Source: Doris montereyensis
Lineage: Eukaryota > Mollusca > Gastropoda > Nudibranchia > Dorididae
DNA: 64,000 bases
NCBI GenBank assembly: GCA_037039925.1
Contig: JAXRKP010000011.1
Coordinates: 179,501 to 243,500 of the forward strand
Reading direction: 5' to 3'
A program made the position numbers and the translations under genes. Under the pieces are notes generated by a model. It saw nothing but the letters and a program-made list of their open reading frames with translations, did not search any database and was not told where the DNA came from. Numbering within the stretch: position 1 is the stretch's first letter; every line of letters begins with the position of its first letter. This document shows, one piece after another, positions 24,801-37,205 of this stretch.

Positions 24801-27800
24801 ACACATTGGATAGTGGACCAAGTAAGATGACAATATTGACAATGACATTAACACTTGAGGTGATCCTCCATTTGACTTCTTTGAGAGAGAGAAAAAGGGA
24901 CTGACGATGAGTGAACAGAAAACTAGAGAACATAAAGTGGGATAATGAAAGCAATGAAAGGGTTTTAAATTTAAAACACAAAAGCAACCCAAAAGACCTG
25001 AAAAACAAATGAAAATTACATATACACACACACCCACCACGAGGACCCATAATGGTTGTAGCAACAAATCAATGACGACTGGCTGGGAAATGAGAGGGAC
25101 AAACTGATAAGTTTAATAGAACAAGATAGTCGATTCAACATAAACAGAGAGCGAGCAAGGGGCGTACGCAATATAGTGGCCAGATTCTGATATATATATA
25201 TTTACCTGATTCTGTCACTTGTTCACTGTAACCCCACCGGCTTTCAATTTGACAGAATCGAGAGACCACTTGCTCTTTGCCTGTCAAGCAACATCGTGGC
25301 ACATCAAGAAACTGATGGGTGGCTTTGGATTGACGGTAAAATAGAGAAACAATTCTACTACTTCCCGATCTTCTAGGATTCCACTTTGAGCCGAACCCAT
25401 TGCAAATTCCTCAACAGTCATCAAAAGGAAAACAGCATTAGACGCAGAGCTCTGCATAAGACCTTGTCAAGAAAAGAACATGTCAAGAAAAAGAACATTC
25501 TAGGTTATAAAAAAAATTATTCTTAGCTGTAGATAAGGCAGTCATTAAAGGCAAATTCTCAACTTTGACCTTTCAGTCATTGAAAGTTATAGTTGTAAAG
25601 AATCAAGTTAGATAAATATATGACTTAGGCAATATTACAATGTACATAATTATAAAAAAAGAGCCTGAAAGAAAACCTAACTTATTTTGAAACCTATGCA
25701 AGTAAGGACAATGCTTCAAGTGTTTTATACAGTCAACACGCATTCAGTGGACGCATGTCAGTCAAATTCACAAATTCTCCGAACAAATGGCATCATCCTA
25801 ACTTCTTTCATGCAAAAGTCTAACTTTATCACAAATTCTTCCAACTATTTGTCTGCTACTCAAGCTGTGCAAAGCAACTTTTCTCATCTCAGTAGTCTAT
25901 AAAGTCCACCAGCCAGTAACTATAAATAGTCCATGCTGTGTTGACATGTGTCCACAAAGCAAGTTACACATTACAAATGTGTATTGAAGTAGTTGCACCA
26001 TTACTATCCACATCACGTTCTCATGTTTACATCTTGCATTACCAATCTATTTACAGTACAGCGTTTGCTATTAGTCTTGAAATCTAAAACTGTAAAATAA
26101 AATATTTATTAAATGTATGCATGTTTAATTCCATGGTATCATCTTAAAGTTCCTATCTACTTTTACTTTTGGGCATAACCTGGATCTAAATCTTGAATTT
26201 CCCTTTGTTCTTTGAGGGTTTTGATGAATAATAATGATTTACATCATAATAAATGAGGGAGCAAAAAACAAAAAATACAAAAACAAAACCTTGACGAGCT
26301 GGAAATGTCCTCAGACAAAGGGTTTGCCATGTTTAAGTCATCAAAGGACATAACATAACGAGGTCATTAAGAACCCTGTAACTAAAAGGGTAGTTTCTCT
26401 TTTCAACTAATACATTAACATGTTTCCCGAAATATGGATTCCTTGAACTATATATCTGCTGGCCTGGCAAGTTCGACAAATGCATCTTGGATTTTACTAG
26501 AGCTGGTCAATTTTTACCAACCCATTAAAGTATTAAGATCATCAAATTCACTCTTAATCACCATGCCAACTAAAAGATCGCCTTTTATTGAAAAGTCTTT
26601 CAGCCATGCTGCCGTTCTTTTATGGAATATTATCTCTTTCAAAACAAGAAGCAGCCCTTCATTTCAAATTTTTAAAAGAATCTTAAGACCAATCTTTTTA
26701 GGAGAACATTTTGTTTTTCTTAGTTTAAAAGCTGTTTTTACTAAGCTATTAGTGTTTTTAAAATTGTAACTAACATAATTTATTTTTTGTTGCTGTGCAT
26801 TTTATATAATCTTTAATAAAAAAACATAGTTTTAGAAAAATCCTGAATAGTTTCATGTTCAAACCTGATTTTCACTTGAGGGAGGAACTAAATTTTGACG
26901 TATGCATTCAGCTTCAGCCCATCTGCAGACAGCTGAAAAAAGACGGCATTCTCGTATGCCAAGAGTGTCTCGCTCAAGAACACAGCAAAGGGTGTCCAGA
27001 TCAATATCAGTAAATCCGTCAGCTGCTAGTGCCTCTGTAGTGTTTTTATCTATGGTTTCCAAGCACAATGCAGCCAATTGCGGTTCATCAAACAAACGAG
27101 CTTGAGTTAGCAACATAAATGCATTATCAGAACTGAGATTCCTTTTCAGAAAGTCAACGCAAGCACGTTCTAATGCTGGTACGGCATATTTTTTGGCTGC
27201 GTATAAAGTGGTCATGACTGTCTCTGGGCCAATCTGAACCTCATCAGTGTATAAAAACCGGAGAAGGGCTGAAAACGCAGCTGATTCTACGTCAGGTATA
27301 TCAATGACACTCTCGTTTGTAGCAAGGCGCCCATTGAAAAGTGCATCAAAGACAGCACTTCCGATTGAGAGAACAAATTTATGAGCTGCGATTATCTGCT
27401 GTGAAGGAGGTTTGCCAACCTGCAAGAGAGAAAATTTATTCACAGATCAATTGTACAGCAGTATTACTTCTCTCATTACAGATAATCGAAACCACAAGCA
27501 AGTACATACATAAAATTTTTGCACTGTTTTACATAACTTTGGACAAAAATGACAAATAATCTATAGACTTTAAATTTCTTTTCCCCTCACAAATAACATG
27601 TGTAGGTAAGTTATTTACCAAATGCTCTATCTCCAAAAGTGATTCTCACCCAAAGTTTAAAAAAAGAAAAGAAAAGAAAAGGGTTACAGGTATGAGATGG
27701 TAAAATCTGAAGAATTCGCTGAATAAATTATGATGTCAATAAAATTTAAGGGGGGGGGGGGTCCCCAGAGGAAGGCAGTTTCGCCACAATTGGGACAAAA

Positions 27801-30780
27801 CTCGTTTATTACACGACTGGATGGAGCAGTTCATTCCCTTGACATTCATACCATAACAAACGCTCAGTATCGATTCTTCCATTTTATACAATTATTGTTA
27901 GAAATGAAAACACCTTAAACACATCGGTTGTACCATAAAAGTCGGAAATTTTGTCTTAAGTATAACAAGTTGGTACTAATTTTAATTACCACAAAGAACT
28001 CTATCTCAAGAATCTACTTTTGATGAATTATTGTCATTATTAATTAAGATCTGCCAAATAATACGGGAAACATTCCAAGCAACTTTTTAAAAGAAAATGC
28101 CATCCTGACATGAGTATAAGGGATCTGGAGCAGTTGAAATAGGGTCAACATGAAGTATTTGGTAGCCTCTCACGATTGTATGATGTTTCAAAGTATTATA
28201 TTATTCTTTTATGGGAAAAAAACATTCAAGTAACGGGAAAAAATGTAAAAAATACGATTTTCTCAAAACGTTACTTTTCAACAGTAATATGTGATCTACT
28301 TTTTTATTTATTGTCCAATTTCCCCCAAATTTGGTCTATAACATCTATAACGCAAAAAGGAATTTCACCAAAGTAGCGATTTTCGACATCTCTTCAAATT
28401 TTTTGGTCATTAAATTTGCCCAAAATTGGAAAAGGTCGCTATATGCATTTTCAAAACATTCATAAAATCAAAACAGTTAAATATTTATAAAAATAAACTA
28501 CTGGGTGCGGCTAGATATTGAACCGATTAACATGTGTGCAAAGTTATAGCCAAATTTGTTTATAACTGAAAAAGCCTATTTGAAATGAAGTTGTTATTTT
28601 CGCATTGAAAATCCAAGATGGCGGCATTCCCATGGCAACCATATAATATCTTTAAAAAATATATTTTTCAGCTAATTGAGACATGCCGGGTACATTGGTA
28701 GTGGTTATGATTGTCTATATCAAATAATTTTTTTAAAAACATGCTCAGACCCCCCCCCCCCTGAGGAAAAAACGGCAACTCTTCACTAACAGGAGACAAG
28801 AATTAAAATTTTTTTAATTAAATGCCCTATTGCTTTGCCACATTGTATTTAAGGCTTTTTTCTTCCTGAGCCTAGTCACTCAATCCTGGCATTTCAAATT
28901 TGTAAGGCAGGGTGTGGGTCCTAAACATGAATTTTTAGTCCTTAAAATAGACAATTTTAACCTCTACCATTGATTTCAACATGTGTCTAAATTAGCTGGA
29001 AAAATTGGGGGGAAAATGTCTTTATCACATGGTTGCCATGGAAATCTTTGTTTTTCATTACAAAAATAGTGTCAATTTCAACTGATATAAAAGCTTTTTA
29101 GGTTTTGATCAGATTTGATGGTAACTTTGCACACACATTATTTGGTCCAATATCTTGAATTTTCAGAGTGGATTTTTGATAAATGTAACAGTTTTGATTT
29201 TATGAATTACAAAAAAATGTAATTTTGTCATATTGTGGCAAATTATTATTTTTTTAAAATCTTTAATGCAAAAAATTTAAACGATATGCTACATACCAAA
29301 TTTGGGGGCAATCGGACAATAAATAAAAGAGACATGATAAATCATTGTCAAAAACAAACATTATGGTCGCATTTGAAATGATCTTTTCTGTTATTTGAAA
29401 GTTTTTTCTCCCATAAACCCACAAAAGAGTAGGATAATACTTAGAAGCAGTTTAAAACCTTGAGACGCTCTGAACTATTTTTTGTCGACCCTATTTCAAC
29501 TGCCCTGGCTTCCTTATACTCACATTGGATGGCACTTTATTGATAGTAGGTGCACGGAATATGTCACATAATTTCAGACCAATCTAAAGTAATATTCATG
29601 ACTATTCGTCAAAAGTAGATATTTGAGAGTATATTGTAATGATTAAAATGAGAACCAACTTGCAATATTTTTAACATTATTAACTTTTATAGTACAACTG
29701 AGGTGTTGAAGGTTTGGCCTGTGTAGAATCGATACTGAGTTTCTTTTATGGCATAATTGTAAAAGGAATAAACTACTCTCACATCCAATAACACAACAAA
29801 CTAGATTTGTCCCATTTTGGGCAAAAATGGCTTGTACAGAACCCCCTCCCCCCAGATATTTATATATATATTATTATGTAATAAAAATTGTACAGTATTT
29901 GAGATAGACATTGACATTGAAAGAATCTTACTTTAATTTTCATAGTTGTATCTTTACACTTACACTGTAATTAATCTCAAAAATCAGTCTTGCAAAGAAA
30001 AAGTATGATTGATAAGAAAAGCTGATTTGCATTTTAAGAGGTCTGAAATTGAATAATATACTGTACCTTAAACTGAATATCAGTCATTGTATCTGTGTTG
30101 AATAAATAAGTCAACCTGTCTTTTACACACGTTTTGCTATCCTGCCAGTTGTACATTGCTTGATCATAATTTTGAGGTGGAGAAGAGCTGGACGAAGATG
30201 TCCCATTCAGAGGTAATATTTGATTGTTTGGGTTGTTACTTGGAAGTGGTTCTGGATTAGAGCTAGCATTCGCTGACTTTGCAGCATTAGCACTGATGCT
30301 CATGGCTGGAGAGTTTCCAAGAGAGGATGCACTGCCTGAAAGAGTTGGGTAAGACAGTAAAAGTGAATTTGAACTGATTGGAGACGTATTTTCATGTCTG
30401 GACGCTTGAGCTAAAAATCTTGAACCAGACGTTGAAAGAGTTCCTGTACTTGAAGCTTTTACTACTGCACCGAGAGATGGATTACTTGACACTGTTCCAT
30501 TTGCTGTGGCTAGGCCACTCATTGAATGTCGATGATCATTGACGGCATGTAAGCTACGATTCATAGCTCCCTGATCTCCAGCATTTGAAAATTCTGAATC
30601 GTGAGAGGAGGAATCGGAGCGCGAAGAGCATGATGGCAATATACCACTATCAGTACCCACAAAGGCTCCTCTCGCAGAATGACGATTACTGGGTTGATTA
30701 TTCACATTCTGACTTGAGTGTGACTGTCTCGAAGTTGCAATACTGCTTATTTCGTGCTTCATTTTTATTGCAGTCACCAT
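18893..30780 (-). CDS. BTBD2: BTB/POZ domain protein of the BTBD1/BTBD2 type, 6 coding exons
   Basis: Coding exons, 5' to 3' on the minus strand: 30780-30067, 27419-26865, 25462-25206, 24223-24136, 21352-21206, 19052-18893 (about 640 residues). The first ~205 residues are Ser/Asn-rich and unlike vertebrates. Then come [12 protein letters not shown], the BTB domain ([37 protein letters not shown]), BACK ([39 protein letters not shown]) and a C-terminal PHR domain ([49 protein letters not shown], stop after IIFYT). Family members act as cytoplasmic Cul3 ubiquitin-ligase adaptors, and BTBD1/2 bind topoisomerase I. The ATG at 30780 follows an in-frame stop and an acceptor at 30815. Frame breaks: two T-runs and one base in exon 3, one extra G near 18934, and a phase mismatch at the exon 3/4 junction. 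Confidence 0.93.
19053..21205 (-). other. BTBD2 intron 5
   Basis: AT-rich with no nested gene. 19840-19935 is a short inverted fragment of repeat family R1. The other small open frames have no family resemblance. Confidence 0.5.
21820..22925. repeat. ~37-bp minisatellite, about 30 copies
   Basis: Head-to-tail units read 'caagtaaatcaatcttacc' + 'cctcccaacacatgta'. The left end is CA-rich and more divergent, and the centre is nearly homogeneous. Units abut directly with no spacers. Read in the sense of BTBD2 (minus strand), nearly every unit contains GGGGTAAGA, a good match to a 5' splice donor. It lies in BTBD2 intron 4. Confidence 0.95.
23025..24001. mobile_element. non-autonomous TIR DNA transposon, 977 bp
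   Basis: Perfect 14-bp terminal inverted repeats CAGGGTGTCCAGCA ... TGCTGGACACCCTG are flanked on both sides by ATATTA (23019-23024 and 24002-24007), a 6-bp target-site duplication. There is no transposase. The TIR looks hAT- or P-like, but the 6-bp duplication does not fit the 8-bp rule for hAT, so the superfamily is unresolved. It lies in BTBD2 intron 4, immediately upstream (in + coordinates) of exon 4. Confidence 0.88.
25463..25502 (-). repeat. duplicated polypyrimidine tract at BTBD2 exon-3 acceptor
   Basis: On the minus strand two adjacent copies of 'tgttcttt(t)tcttgaca' precede the acceptor AG (25464-25463). Only the second copy is followed by AG. Confidence 0.7.
26440..26830 (+). mobile_element. 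LINE 3'-end remnant (CR1/L2-like)
   Basis: An open frame ends with the typical C-terminal block of CR1/L2-type ORF2 proteins: [12 protein letters not shown], then [12 protein letters not shown], then [16 protein letters not shown], followed closely by a stop and AATAAA (26814-26819). Only the last ~110 codons remain. It lies in BTBD2 intron 2, antisense to the gene. Confidence 0.7.
27746..29862. mobile_element. ~2.1-kb foldback element (giant imperfect palindrome)
   Basis: The left arm (27746 to ~28765) and right arm (~28850 to 29862) are inverted copies with an axis near 28805. Paired landmarks are 'ctcagtatcgattct' at 27863 with its complement at 29725-29739, 'gcagttgaaatagggtc' at 28129 with its complement at 29487-29503, and 'catggcaacca' at about 28631 with its complement near 29029. 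The outer ends are a G-run (27750-27761) and a C-rich run. A C-run lies near the axis (28750-28761). No open frame of note. It lies in BTBD2 intron 1. Confidence 0.85.
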
Positions 30781-32890
30781 CCATGATAGCACTTTATCTC
30801 AATGTCAACTGTACCTGATGACGAGAATGAGAATAAAATTACATGATGTAAATATTGTCATTTAGTGAAATTAAGTAGAATCCAATAGTTACAATCATAT
30901 AAGTAAAAGTCTTTTAACCCCTGAACCGTCATAGTAACTTCCCAGAATGCCAGGGCAAAATTGCATGTTTTAGCAGAGTCAAGAAAATTAATTATTGTCG
31001 TCTTATTATTTGAAGCAGCATAGGAAAAGGAGCAGGGAGGGGAGGAGGGAGACCGGGTGTATTCATACTTGGACTCTACATATATATAATTTAAATATAG
31101 TTGACTTAATGGAAGAGATCTACACAATCGTATCAAGTCTAGATGTTAGTTGAATCCGATTACGAGCACACATACTAGTCACTTTAAGTAAATTTCGTCG
31201 ACATGGGGACACCAGCCATGCAAGGAAGCAACACACAAACTTCGCAAGGTTATTGTTTTATCTTTTTGGGGGGTTTGGGCAGTCATTCCATGTTTTAAAT
31301 TCCATTTTCTGTTAAGCAAAACGATATTTAAATAGTGTCAAGTTTGCCTTTTGTTTAATTATTGGAAACGATGTTTCATTTATATTACAAAGTCAGGGAT
31401 GGTGAAAGTGTGACTCCTTCCTTATTTCGTAAGGAGTACCATAGTCGGGTCCCAACCAAGGGACAATAAAGAGGGTCTATTTTGAAGGGGTGAGATAAAA
31501 AGATGAGGCTTGGTTTTGTGGTGGATAAAGAAAGAAAAAAAAAGCTTGCTTTCTCTCTCTTTCACACACAAGGTATGAATCTAAGACATCAGACAACAAG
31601 AAACTGACACATCGAGGATGAGACATCAAAAGTGAGAGTAAGACATGAACTGACATGATATGGAACTGAAGTCTACCGTTTAGCCATGCAGTTTGGAGTG
31701 AGTAATTATATGATGGCTCTTGAGAACACGTTCTTTCAGTAAGGTACGTTCATTTGCATAAAACTGCATAAAGCATAGATGCTGTGTACTGAAAGAATCA
31801 TTATTTCTTAAGAAAAAACTGAACCTGGAATTGGAATACTTTCGTACAGTATTACATCACAAAGGTATTGAAATCAAAACATAGACAGACCCTCCAACCC
31901 CCTCTAAAAACTTAAACAAAAATATTGTCCAATTTGTATGTTGTTTCCCGTGCATGGCTGTCGTCCCCTATGCAAGAAATATAATGTTTGTGAAATGTCT
32001 TCTATTGTAATCATAATTGGATTCAAAGGCGCAATACGATTGTGACAGATCTCTTCCTTCAGCCGACTACATTGTAGGTGTTGAAAATGTAAATAGATTC
32101 TAAGTACGAAAACAAACTTGACTCCTGTGACTTTAGGTCTACAACCGTAGGTGTACCAAAAAAACCTAACTAATCTTTCACCATCCTTTCTCCCTGAACC
32201 CCCCCCCCCCCCCATCAGAGCAAGCATAAATCCCTCGGGCACAGCATCCCAACAGCTGTGTTGCTAGGCAGAGTACTGAAGAGTTTATGCAGTGCAGAAA
32301 TCAAATCTTACCGAAACTGAAAACAATGACAAAGAAAGAAAATGGCCGCTGTTTGGAGTTTATAGGCTCGACTCGCTATTTCAAGATGATTATTGTGTCC
32401 AAAAGAGGTTTGTTTTCGATGGAAATGTGATTTTATGATATATCTTATTAAGATGGTTTGATATGTGTTATAGTAACTTCTCATTGAATTGTACTCACTA
32501 GCGAAAAATAAATAGATCACACTAAGACTAAGATAGAACTTTGCTACTTTTTACGGTCATCGCCATCACATTATTTACTATCACCACTGCACAGAGTATC
32601 TATCGCAATCTCTGCTCTATGCCCTTCTTTTATCCCTGACAACAAACAAGCCCCAACTTTTTATCCCATCCCTTCAAAATAAATGCTCTTTATTATCTCC
32701 CTCCTTGTGTCCAACTATGGGAGTTCAATCAAGGACATGAGAGGTAGCCTACAGTATGTTAACAACTACTTTACATTATCATATGATAAAACTCACAAAA
32801 CTGTGAAAATAAATCTTTGAAAACAGGGATTAATTGCAAGTACTTAATAGGATAGGCTTCCACACTTCACGACATGCTCATGAGTCCTTT
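30781..32890. other. BTBD2 5' flank / intergenic
   Basis: A 5' splice acceptor for the first coding exon is visible at 30815, so a BTBD2 non-coding exon lies somewhere in this region or beyond. A CT/GA-poor spacer with a C-run at 32199-32213. No other gene was recognised. Confidence 0.45.
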
Positions 32891-32894
32891 TACA

Positions 32895-33180
32895 GTCAAT
32901 AAGATCTAGATTCTCTATCAATCTATCAATAGCCTCAGCAAATAAAAATTACAATCTTAGACCTATACTTATGCCTTACAATGACTACATTCGTGGCATT
33001 CCGTGATTAACCTACAAGTTCCCATAAGACTTAATCTAGATCTAGATTCTATCTTTGTCTCACTTTTCTTTTATTAGATCTAGATATTTAGCTCCAGATC
33101 TACATACTAGCTCTAGATTCTAGATCCTGACCACAAAAAGTCTAGTCATCGAGATCTAGATTCTAGATCTACGCATGTGT
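32895..33180. repeat. CTAGAT/AGATCT-rich cluster
   Basis: Many copies of the hexamer and near variants, like those at 2010-2275. It lies between the head-to-head BTBD2 and PARP genes. Confidence 0.75.
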
Positions 33181-34867
33181 ATGTTTTTGGGTTTTGTAGA
33201 GCGAAAGGTGGAACACAATCTAAATCTAGACTACATTATGGTCATTTTAAGTCCACAGTCTCGAAAGAGGTTTCAAGTTATACTGTACCCAAAGGGGAAT
33301 CTTGGTAAGGGCACAGACAAAACATTTAATGTCAGGCCAACTCATTGCTATTGCTGAAAATGCATGAGTTAGCCTAGATTCAATGATCGTTTCCCTGTTA
33401 TTGAGTGGTAGACATGTGTCACAGAATTATTTTTGATGATACTGGGCAACATCAGCTTTGTGCCCGGCGAAGTGACTTTACTCAGTCGAAGTCTTAGTAC
33501 CCATGAATCTTAATAACCATACATTTGCTAATGATTATAGATATTGGGAAACTGTATGAAATTGATATGGAATAAGAAATACAGTTCACTTCGTTCCCTC
33601 AATCCTGCATCGTATAATAATACGTTTGGACCACGTTTCCGGGTGTATTCCTATGGACCAAATTATACTGAATGGAAGTATGGATTGTTATCTCAAGCTA
33701 AAATTATGGAACGTTGTTTACAAAATTAGTGTCTATTAGAAACCTCACTCTGGTGCATACATTTTTTTTGTGGACGGATGATTGCTTCATAATAGATTTT
33801 ATTTTAAATTGACACATGTCATTTTTCATACCTAGTTGGACGTATACTGCATATACATTTCAAATCATATATATTATGCGCCGACATCAGTACTCAGTAC
33901 AAATTACTTAGATTTGGGTTCTACTAGATCTGGTTGTTTTGTTTTTGTCTCTTTACTTCTATGCAAACGAAGAAGATAGAAGGGTTAGCAGCTGAGCTCT
34001 TTAATTCTTAGACAATTGTAAGTGGTTTTTCTTCCAAAGTGTTGATAACATAGTGTAAATGTCTTCATCTTGACCATACGTGCAATAATGTCACAAAGCT
34101 ACCATATTTAATTCTATGGTTTGAAATTACTTGTAGTGGGAGTGTCTTTTTAAAATTATATATAATATCGCATCTCAATTCTCGATAAATATAGATCTCA
34201 TCTAGAACTGATCTATCAATAGATCTAGATATCTAGATTATTCGTGGACATTCAATCCAGTTCTATGGTTATATTTGTGATATTTTTTTAGAATGGTATG
34301 GCCGTCATTGCCAATACCATGCAAATTGTCTCATGAGTTTACAAATCATTTTGTGAGTAAAACTCATTCCCTAAGACTGCTGATGTTTTAATGACTTTTA
34401 GTCACTAACGTTTCTCTTTCTTCTTTCTTTTTGATGTTTTAGTTTTGTTCTCTTCTTTATACTTCATATTTGTTGAGCAGAGGTTGTGATTTTATATTTC
34501 TGGACACATCAAATTTCTGTTCCATGACTTAGATCGATAAATTCTAATTTTAAAATAAATCCAGTAGCGAAATTCCTTTGCTTTTTCTGTGTAAACTTGG
34601 GAAGTCTTTACTAGGTATTTTAGATTAGTCCCCTTCAGTGGTAGTGATTGTCTTCTTAAATATATTTAGGCATGATATCAGTTTATGAATTTTGAAAATT
34701 GAGATTCGGTGTGACTTGAAAACAGCCAATCGACACATTTTCAACGCATTGACTAAAGTTTTCTAATAATTGCATTTAAAATTTATATTTATTAAAGCTC
34801 ATGTATTTTTTAATGCGTTTTCTAGATGGCTATAAATATATGTTGTGGATATATGTTGTCATTGTCT
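33181..34867. other. intergenic; weak open frame at 33544-33729
   Basis: The 61-codon plus-strand frame (starting MGNC) is preceded by an acceptor-like AG, but it resembles no family I know. A small AGATCT cluster is at 34195-34245. No confident gene. Confidence 0.4.
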
Positions 34868-36495
34868 TTTGGATTCTCTGGCTGATTTCTTCTCTTAGTT
34901 TTTCCTCTGAGTTACTCCTAGGTAATTGTAGCTTTGAACTTGTTCTAAATTCTCCTTGCCAATTTAAGATTTGTGTTTTAGCTTCCTAGTTACTAGCATT
35001 GTTTTGGTTTTCTTTGCATTTACTCTCATTTCTCTTTCATTTAAATCATTATTCATCATGTTGATATTTGTCTCAAGGCCCCTTTCTGATTTTCCAAACA
35101 GAACTAAATCATCAGCAAATGAAAGCATTGATACATTTACTGGTTTGAGCTTCCACATACCTACATTTCATTTTCTTCATTTATGAGGATGCCTTTGCAA
35201 CTGAATCCATAAATATGATACAACCGTCTTACGCCTATATCTACATCAAATTCTTCAGATACATTTCGAGCTAGTCTCACTGCACATGTTGGTTTATTGT
35301 AAAAACCTTTAATGGCTTCTATAAAATTTTGTTGTACATTGTGTTCTTTTAAGGAATGCCATAGTTCGTCCCTCCTCACAGTGTCAAATGCCTTTTCTAA
35401 GTCAATAAAACGCAGGTTCAAGTCAATGTTTCTCTTAAGGAATTTTTCTATTTGTCTTATTGTAAATATGTGGTCTTGTACACTTCTTCCTGGTCTAAAT
35501 CCATTCTTATGTTCTTCAATTTGATCTTCTACACTTTTCCTTGGTCTCATTTCCAGAATCCTGCATACACTTTTCCTGATAGGCTGAGTAGTGATATCCG
35601 TCTATAGTTTGAGCCTTCCATAATTGATCCTTTCTTATGTATTGGTACTGCCGTTCCCTTTTTCCAGTCGTCTGGCACCTGTTTTGACTTCCATGCTTGT
35701 AGACATATTGCATGTAGTGTTTGTCTATCTCTCTGCCTTGGTTTTTAATCATTTCTGGATAAACTGGATCTGCTCCTGGGGTCTTTTCTTATTTCACTTT
35801 TCTTATAGCTGTTTGGATTTCTTCCATCGAGATATGTATATCTTCAGCTGTCTCCTTTGGATTACTTGTTACTCTTACTAATTGATCTGTGCTCCTTGTT
35901 TCATACGTTCTGGAGGAATGACGTAATTTTTAAAAATACTTTCTCCATGATTTGGCTGTCTTTCATTATTTCTCCTTTGGCGTTCTTAATTTGTCGTATT
36001 GGGTGTACTTTGGTCTTTTCTCATGTTCTTCATTACTCCCCCGAACATCTTCTTTTTTCTTGATAGCATTTTTGAAAGTCCTTGTCCAAACTCTTTCTAT
36101 TGTTTCTGTTTTGCTTTCCTAACTTCCTCTTTGGCGATAGATCTTGTACTCACGTAATCTATCCTATCCTCTTGCTTCTTTGTTTGCAACTATTTCTTCC
36201 AGGCATCCTTCTTTTCTTTGATCTTGGTCTTGACATTCTCATTCCACCATGCTGTTCTTTGTTTCCTACCACAGACCTCTTCCGTAAACTGAGGAGTGTT
36301 TCTTTACACATTTGCCACTCTTTGTTTCTGTAATAGCCAAAATATCTACTTGGAATTTTTCCATTTCTTCAGCTAATTCTATCTCTTTTCCATTCATTGC
36401 CTTAATATTCCATGTTCCAAAAATCACAGTCCGTGTTCGTTTCCAGAGTTGTCTTCGAAATTTCAATCCGGGTATATCATATTTCTTTCTTTGAA
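34868..36495 (-). mobile_element. RTE-like LINE with internal deletion, 3'-truncated
   Basis: Read on the minus strand. The endonuclease starts at 36466 (VIFGTWNIKAMN, then DILAITETKSG), but near 36310-36330 it jumps straight to a post-endonuclease linker (QRTAWWNENVKTKIKEKK at about 36250). Reverse transcriptase follows (HKNGFRPGRSVQDHIF, DLEKAFDTVRRDELW, FADDLVLFGKSE). The copy stops near 34868, before the C-terminal part present in the 58-kb copy. Stops and frameshifts are present. Confidence 0.9.
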
Positions 36496-36589
36496 TCAGT
36501 TTGGTTTAGGATAAGCAGGGGATTAGCCCACTGTACCCTAGGTAGATGGTGGGGCTGCCACCTTAAGGCCCCCTACCAGGCCTTGTTCT

Positions 36590-36787
36590 TTTCTGTCAAG
36601 GTTAACTCCCTTAGCCTTAGGTTGCCCAAAGACAGTATGCAAGGCAGCAGGTTTTTATCTTCTGTCAGGATTAACTCCCTTAACCCTTGGTCAACCAAGA
36701 CCGGCCTGCAAGGCAGTAGGTTATTTTCTGTCAGAGTTAACTGACTTAGCCTTTGGTCAAGCCAAGACCCGCCTGCAAGGCAGCAGG
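36590..36787 (-). repeat. three ~66-bp tandem units at the LINE 5' end
   Basis: Units begin near 36590, 36656 and 36721. Each contains 'ctgtca', 'ttaact', a (C)TTGG/TTAGG block and 'gcaaggcag'. Tandem monomers upstream of the coding region are typical of LINE 5' promoters. The position and orientation relative to the 34.9-36.5 kb LINE fit that role. Confidence 0.7.
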
Positions 36788-36805
36788 AGCCTAATCCCCG
36801 TACAT

Positions 36806-36988
36806 GTGCTTACCTGTCCATTGCCCGGAATTTTCACTCTCAATTCAAGATACTCTGGGCCGCCATCAAGTTTTAGTTCTGAAAGTTCATTTACTTTACG
36901 TCGTCTGCACATTATCTTTCGAGAAGTCTTATTTTTCTCTTGGTCGAGTCTCAGCTGCCTATTCTCGTTTTCAATAATGTCTTCATGT
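36806..36988 (-). other. open frame with exon-like end, unassigned
   Basis: On the minus strand about 58 codons read without a stop: charged, coiled-coil-like NRQLRLDQEKN, then MCRRRKV, then GGPEYLELRVKIPGNG. They are followed by a donor-like CAG|GTAAGC. It could be a leader ORF of the adjacent LINE or a captured exon. I recognise no family. Confidence 0.35.
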
Positions 36989-37205
36989 TTGGGGGACTCG
37001 GTAGGACAGAGACAAGGTGACGGCCTCTCAGCCCAAAAGTTTTGGGTTCAAGCCCCGGCAACGGTTGATGGATTGACATCTAGTCCCATCGGAGACGGTC
37101 GATAAAAAGGACGTCCTGGGTGTAGATCACAACACTCTGTGCATCTTAAAGATTCTAGGCGCAGGCAAAATTAAAAATCCTACCTAAAACCTCAAAGATC
37201 ACCTT
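36989..37205 (+). mobile_element. tRNA-derived SINE, family A, fullest copy
   Basis: The head 'gggggactcggtaggacaga' and a B-box-like 'gggttcaagcccc' resemble a tRNA with an internal Pol III promoter. The conserved tail with 'tcccatcggagacggtc' and 'gatcacaacactctgtgc' follows. Partial relatives lie at 17300-17465, 43611-43690 and 61860-62010. Confidence 0.75.

Noticed and set aside
33544..33729. MGNC... 61-codon frame as a PARP 5' exon
   Set aside because: No alignment to PARP6/8 N-termini, and no donor at its end; kept only as an unassigned frame.
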